From the NCBI GenBank assembly GCA_964598695.1, contig CAZRDB010000046.1, forward strand, positions 1 through 29,037: DNA of 29,037 bases. The letters run 5' to 3'. The notes beneath the pieces were generated by a model. It was not told the DNA's origin. It saw only the letters and a list, made by a program, of their open reading frames with translations, and searched no databases. The first letter of the stretch is position 1. Each line of letters starts with the position of its first letter. Made by a program: the position numbers and the translations under genes. Origin of the DNA: CAZRDB01 sp964598695 (GTDB taxonomy: Bacteria > Armatimonadota > Zipacnadia > UBA1398). Below are positions 25,936 through 29,037 of this stretch, one piece after another.

Positions 25936-27849
25936 ATGGCGGCGTTCCGTCGGCTTCGGGTGTTGCGCGCCCTGCTCGCGGGGGCTCTGGCCGCGGGCTG
26001 GCTCCTGGTCGGCTGCTCCGGCGGGGCGCCCGGTTCGGGCGGCTCCGACGACGGCGGCGGGGGCGGCCCCGCTGCCCCCACCCGCCCCGGCAGCCCTACC
26101 GTCGTCTCCCTGATCTTCCCGAGCGGACTGCTCGCGGTCGGGGCCGATGGCGGGGTCGCGACGGGGGTCACGTCCCAAGGCATCGTGCGCTTCTCCCGTG
26201 AGGACGACGCCTACCGCGCCACCGCCTGCCTCTACCGCCCGCTGGGTTCGAGCCCGAGCGTCACCGTGGCCAACGGCATCGCCTACGTCGCCGGCGGCAC
26301 GCAGGGCCTGGCCGTCTTCCGCGTGAGCGAGAGCGACCGGATCCGTTCCCTCACAGCCTACGGCGCCGGGCGTAGCGACATCCGCCGGACGCTGCTCCGG
26401 GGCACGACGCTCCTCGCGGCCGACCACGGCGCGGGCCTGCGCGTGTTCGGAGCCGAGACGACCTCGGCGCTGAGCGTGATCGCCGTGCGGCCGCTCCTCG
26501 GGGCCCTCAGCCTCGCCGTCGGCTCCGATCCCGACCGGGCCTACGCGGGGACCGAGGGCGGGATTGTCGCGGCCTACGACGCCTCGAGCACGACCTACCC
26601 GGAGCTGGGCCGCCTGGAACTCCCGGGCGGCGGCGCCGTGCGTGCGCTTGCCGCCCGGGGGACGATCGTCTATGCGCTCGTGGAGGGACGAGGCCTGCTC
26701 ATCCTCAACGCCGCGGTCCCCGCGCTGATGCAGGTACTGGCCGAGCTTCCGCTCGACGGCGCGGCCGAGATGGTCCTGCGCGATGCGGTCCTCCTCGTGC
26801 GTTGCGCGCCGGCCGACGGAACGCCCTCGGTCGCGGCAGTCGATGTGGCCGATCCGCTCGCGCCGGCCCTCCTGGGGGCGACAACCTACGAGGGGGCCCT
26901 GGCCTTCGGCTTCTCCCGCGACGAGCCTCTCGTGCTCGACCGCCAGGGCTTCGCGGAGCTGGAGACGGCCGATCCCGCCAACCTCGCGATCTCCCGCCGG
27001 TTCACGGAGCCCGGCGCCCTCGAGCGGCTCGCGGTCCACGACGGCTGGGCGCTCGCGGCGACGGCGGGCGGCCTGCTCGTCGGCGACTGCACGACGCCGC
27101 GTTCGTCCCGGGCTGCCGGGCAGATCGCCCTCCCCTCCCCGGCAGTCGCGGTGGCGGTCGGAGACGGCTTCGCCTGTGCGGCAACCGAGTCGGGCTCCCT
27201 CGTGACGCTCGCGCTCTCCGAGACCGCCGATCCCGCGGTCGCAAGCGAGGTGAGCCTCCCGGGCGCCGAGGCCCTGGTCGCCGCCACGACGCGGCTGTAC
27301 GCGGCGCGCGGCGCGGGAGGGATCGACGTACTCGACCTCGCCGACCCCGCCGCCCCACGCACGGTGGCGCACTGGGCCCCCGCGTTCAGCGCGGACCTCG
27401 TCGCGGTGCAGGGGAAGCACCTCTACGTTGCCGACACCTCGGCCGGGCGGCTGCACGTGGCCGAGATCGGCGCCGACGGCAGCCTGACGGAGGTCGGTGG
27501 CTCTCTGGGACTGCCCGCCGCCCCAACCAACCTGCACACCATCGCGGGGCTTCTGTCGGTCTCCTGTGGAACGGCCGGCATCGTCATCGCGAAGCTCACC
27601 GACCCGACGGCCCCAACGGTCTGGGGCTCCCGCGCGGGCCTCGAGACCGTCGCCGGGAGCGCGCTCCTGACCAAGACCGCCTACGCGGCATGCGGCGACC
27701 TCGGCGTGCCGATGGTCTGGTGCGGCGGCCCCGATGCGCCCGAGACCTTCCTCACCTTCACGTGCGGCTCGGGCGTTAACGCGATCGTGGCCGACCGCGG
27801 CTCGCTGTTCCTCGGCTGCGACGGCTCTCTCACCGTCGCCGAGCCTTAG
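25936..27849 (+). CDS. Lipoprotein with LVIVD-type beta-propeller repeats
   Basis: This 637-residue protein has a signal peptide ending in lipobox LVGC (Cys27), then a flexible Gly/Ser/Asp-rich linker (28-45). The remainder is made of about seven or more blade-like repeats with the pattern Y-V/A-A...G-x-x-G-[LI]-x-V-[FL]-[DR], for example GGTQGLAVFRV, GAGGIDVLDLADPAAPR and CGTAGIVIAKLTDPTAPT. This is the LVIVD-repeat type of surface beta-propeller, which usually mediates protein or glycan contact rather than catalysis. Its ATG directly follows the TAG of the NlpC/P60 gene, with no ribosome site of its own visible, so translation is probably coupled. A scaffold or partner role for the wall hydrolase is inferred only from this coupling. 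Confidence 0.82.
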   Translation: MAAFRRLRVLRALLAGALAAGWLLVGCSGGAPGSGGSDDGGGGGPAAPTRPGSPTVVSLIFPSGLLAVGADGGVATGVTSQGIVRFSREDDAYRATACLYRPLGSSPSVTVANGIAYVAGGTQGLAVFRVSESDRIRSLTAYGAGRSDIRRTLLRGTTLLAADHGAGLRVFGAETTSALSVIAVRPLLGALSLAVGSDPDRAYAGTEGGIVAAYDASSTTYPELGRLELPGGGAVRALAARGTIVYALVEGRGLLILNAAVPALMQVLAELPLDGAAEMVLRDAVLLVRCAPADGTPSVAAVDVADPLAPALLGATTYEGALAFGFSRDEPLVLDRQGFAELETADPANLAISRRFTEPGALERLAVHDGWALAATAGGLLVGDCTTPRSSRAAGQIALPSPAVAVAVGDGFACAATESGSLVTLALSETADPAVASEVSLPGAEALVAATTRLYAARGAGGIDVLDLADPAAPRTVAHWAPAFSADLVAVQGKHLYVADTSAGRLHVAEIGADGSLTEVGGSLGLPAAPTNLHTIAGLLSVSCGTAGIVIAKLTDPTAPTVWGSRAGLETVAGSALLTKTAYAACGDLGVPMVWCGGPDAPETFLTFTCGSGVNAIVADRGSLFLGCDGSLTVAEP

Positions 27850-27858
27850 CGGCCTCCG

Positions 27859-27906
27859 TTGACGGTGTACCGCCGCGGTGTTACGCTCGCCCCAAGAGGT
27901 GTTACC
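27859..27906 (+). promoter_or_regulatory. nikR promoter with repeated GGTGTTAC half-sites (candidate NikR operator)
   Basis: TTGACG (27859-27864), a 17-base spacer and TACGCT (27882-27887) form a good promoter just upstream of nikR. The sequence GGTGTTAC occurs at 27877-27884, covering the spacer and -10, and again at 27898-27905 next to the start codon; a variant GGTGTACC begins at 27864. The two GTGTTAC cores are exactly 14 bases apart. Occupancy would block RNA polymerase, so negative autoregulation by NikR is likely. NikR sites in delta-proteobacteria are described, as I recall, as GTGTTAC and its inverse with a 13-14 base gap; here both halves point the same way. Confidence 0.6.
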
Positions 27907-27908
27907 AA

Positions 27909-28325
27909 ATGGGCGAGCTTGTCCGGTTCGGCGTCTCGCTGCCCGAGGACCTGATCGCGGCCTTCGATGAGAGCATCGAGCGCAAGGGCTACCGCACGCG
28001 CTCCGAGGCCGTCCGCGACCTCATGCGACAGCACCTCGTCGAGCAGCAGTGGGAGGCCGATCGCGAGGTCATCGGCACGGTTACGATCGTGTACGACCAC
28101 GGCCCCCGCGACCTCGGGCGTGTTCTCACGGAGCTGCAGCACCAGTACTGCGATGTTGTCCTCTGCACCACCCACGTCCATGTCGATGCCCACAACTGCC
28201 TCGAGGTGATCGTCCTCAGGGGCCCCAGCGGCGTCGTGCGCGAGATCGCCAACCGCCTGATCAGCACCAAGGGGGTCAAGCACGGCCGGCTGGTCTCGAC
28301 GACGACCGGCAGCGATCTCGCCTGA
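27909..28325 (+). CDS. nikR: Nickel-responsive transcriptional regulator NikR
   Basis: This 138-residue protein has an N-terminal ribbon-helix-helix DNA-binding domain (RFGVSLPEDLIAAFDESIE, GYRTRSEAVRDLMR) and a C-terminal ACT-like nickel-binding tetramerisation domain. The high-affinity nickel ligands are all present with exact spacing: His78, His89, His91 and Cys97 (H-x10-H-x-H-x5-C, in THVHVDAHNC). Length is typical. NikR represses nickel uptake genes when nickel is bound. ATG 27909 is reached just after the second GGTGTTAC repeat, with no strong Shine-Dalgarno apart from the AGAGG at about 27896. It is followed after 32 bases by nikM; the arrangement suggests one autoregulated nickel-uptake operon. 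Confidence 0.95.
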   Translation: MGELVRFGVSLPEDLIAAFDESIERKGYRTRSEAVRDLMRQHLVEQQWEADREVIGTVTIVYDHGPRDLGRVLTELQHQYCDVVLCTTHVHVDAHNCLEVIVLRGPSGVVREIANRLISTKGVKHGRLVSTTTGSDLA

Positions 28326-28357
28326 GCCGGCTTGCGGCCGGCCGAAGGAGGCGTGCC

Positions 28358-28999
28358 ATGCACATTCCCGACGGGGTTCTCTCGCCGGCCGTCTGCGCGA
28401 TCGCGGGCGTCGCCTCCGCCGCGAGCATCGGCCTGGTCTCGCGCCGGGTCGGCAGGACGATGGAGCCACGCGAGCTCCCGGTGCTCGGCGTGCTCGGCGC
28501 GTTCGTCTTCGCGGCCCAGATGGTCAACTTCCCCGTCGCCCCCGGGGTGAGCGGCCACTTCTTCGGCGCCGCCGCGGCCGCGATCCTGATGGGGCCGGGC
28601 CCGGCGGTGCTCGTGATCACGGTGGTGCTGCTGATCCAGGCCCTGCTCTTCCAGGATGGCGGCATCTACGCCCTGGGCGCGAACGCACTCAACATGGCCG
28701 TGGTGGGCCCGCCCGTCGCGTGGCTGTGCTATCGAGGCCTCTCCCGGCCCACGAGCGGCCTCGCGTCGAGGTCGGTCGCGGCGTTCTCGGCCGCGTGGGT
28801 CTCGGTGATGACGGCTGCGGCGCTCGCGGCGGGGGAGCTGACGCTCTCCGGCCTGAACCCCTGGGCGGTCGTGCTCCCGACGCTCGGCTGGCACGCGCTG
28901 ATCGGCTTGGGCGAGGGCCTCGTGACCGTCGCCGTGCTGCAGCTCGTGTGGCGCGTTCGGTCCGAGCCGGTCGCGCTGCCGGAGGAGGTCGCGGCATGA
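28358..28999 (+). CDS. nikM: NikM, substrate-binding membrane component of ECF-type nickel transporter
   Basis: This 213-residue polytopic protein starts MHIPDGVLSP, the hallmark of the CbiM/NikM family in which the free N-terminus and His2 coordinate the metal. His67 (GVSGHFFG) matches the further His ligand of known NikM. Other family motifs are AAQMVNFPVAPG, LLFQDGGIYALGANALNMAVVGP, and GWHALIGLGEGLVT near the end. CbiM is very similar, but the adjoining nikR favours nickel over cobalt. AAGGAGG lies 7 bases before ATG 28358. A hairpin of GCCGGC arms (28326-28342) sits between nikR and this gene. Its stop overlaps the next start as ATGA, so the downstream small subunit is translationally coupled. 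Confidence 0.94.
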   Translation: MHIPDGVLSPAVCAIAGVASAASIGLVSRRVGRTMEPRELPVLGVLGAFVFAAQMVNFPVAPGVSGHFFGAAAAAILMGPGPAVLVITVVLLIQALLFQDGGIYALGANALNMAVVGPPVAWLCYRGLSRPTSGLASRSVAAFSAAWVSVMTAAALAAGELTLSGLNPWAVVLPTLGWHALIGLGEGLVTVAVLQLVWRVRSEPVALPEEVAA

Positions 29000-29037
29000 A
29001 TCGCTCGCTCTGGATCGCCCTCGCGCTCGGGGCCGCC
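28996..29037 (+). CDS. Start of the next nickel-transport subunit (probably NikN/CbiN-like), cut by window edge
   Basis: ATG at 28996 overlaps the nikM stop as ATGA and opens a frame that leaves the window after 14 codons (MNRSLWIALALGAA). A short basic start followed by a hydrophobic helix at this position is what NikN or a PDGLE-domain NikN-like subunit looks like in NikMN(QO) operons, but the fragment is too short to assign on sequence alone. Confidence 0.55.
   Translation, partial: MNRSLWIALALGAA

Noticed and set aside
24286..27537. A 1083-codon minus-strand open frame opposite the NlpC/P60 and propeller genes
   Set aside because: Low-complexity antisense reading; the plus-strand genes have catalytic triad, signal peptides and coupled spacing.
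28326..28342. GCCGGC hairpin between nikR and nikM as a terminator
   Set aside because: Only 6 bp, no T-run, and followed at once by the nikM ribosome site; at most a minor processing or translation element.

Overview
The window is bacterial chromosomal DNA of very high G+C (about 70% by eye), with strong third-position G/C bias and Shine-Dalgarno sites before most genes. Genes are densely packed, often with 1-8 nt overlaps. I see no plasmid, phage, insertion-sequence, CRISPR, tRNA or rRNA signal. The gene mix points to an uncultured saccharolytic, envelope-rich lineage of the Planctomycetota/Armatimonadota/Hydrogenedentota kind: large secreted glycosidase-like proteins, a Tat substrate, URO-D-family proteins, an ADP-ribosylglycohydrolase-fold enzyme, CdaA/CdaR and many lipoproteins. 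The phylum cannot be fixed from this window alone.

Layout. (1) 1-1300, minus strand: a membrane protein cut by the window edge and two tandem paralogous BACON-like lipoproteins. (2) 1470-4916, plus strand: an isoprenylcysteine-methyltransferase-like membrane enzyme, a DUF2905 protein, an SGNH hydrolase and a URO-D-family protein. (3) 4941-15322: a minus-strand ADP-ribosylglycohydrolase-family protein divergent from a plus-strand run of a 1248-residue glycosidase-like exoprotein, a Tat-exported clan GH-A-like protein and a PBP4/DacB-type carboxypeptidase. (4) 15386-17092: a rhomboid protease converging on a CPBP (CAAX) protease with no in-frame stop on either strand at the junction. (5) 24269 down to 15830, minus strand: seven closely spaced or overlapping genes, namely an MshEN/PilB-like protein with eroded ATPase motifs, cdaA, cdaR, a sugar-phosphate-isomerase-like protein, a long-chain acyl-CoA synthetase, a second URO-D-fold protein and the CPBP protease. 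(6) 24490-27849, plus strand: an SH3b-NlpC/P60 wall hydrolase followed with zero spacing by a beta-propeller lipoprotein. (7) 27859-29037: a nickel module, nikR with a repeat-rich promoter, then nikM and the start of a small NikN-like gene.

How it may fit together. Cell-envelope and glycan chemistry dominates: lipoproteins, glycosidases, PBP4, NlpC/P60 and two intramembrane proteases. The nucleotide second messenger c-di-AMP, made by CdaA, is tied to envelope homeostasis in other bacteria. The most unusual gene is the one directly upstream of cdaA. It has a textbook tandem c-di-GMP-binding MshEN domain joined to a GspE/PilB-type domain that has lost its Walker A lysine and Walker B glutamate while keeping the zinc tetracysteine. 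This suggests a non-hydrolysing c-di-GMP-sensing protein co-transcribed with the c-di-AMP synthase. The nickel module is self-contained and looks autoregulated. No stretch longer than 300 bases lacks a gene; the largest gaps (335-529, 1299-1469 and 24270-24489) are described below.
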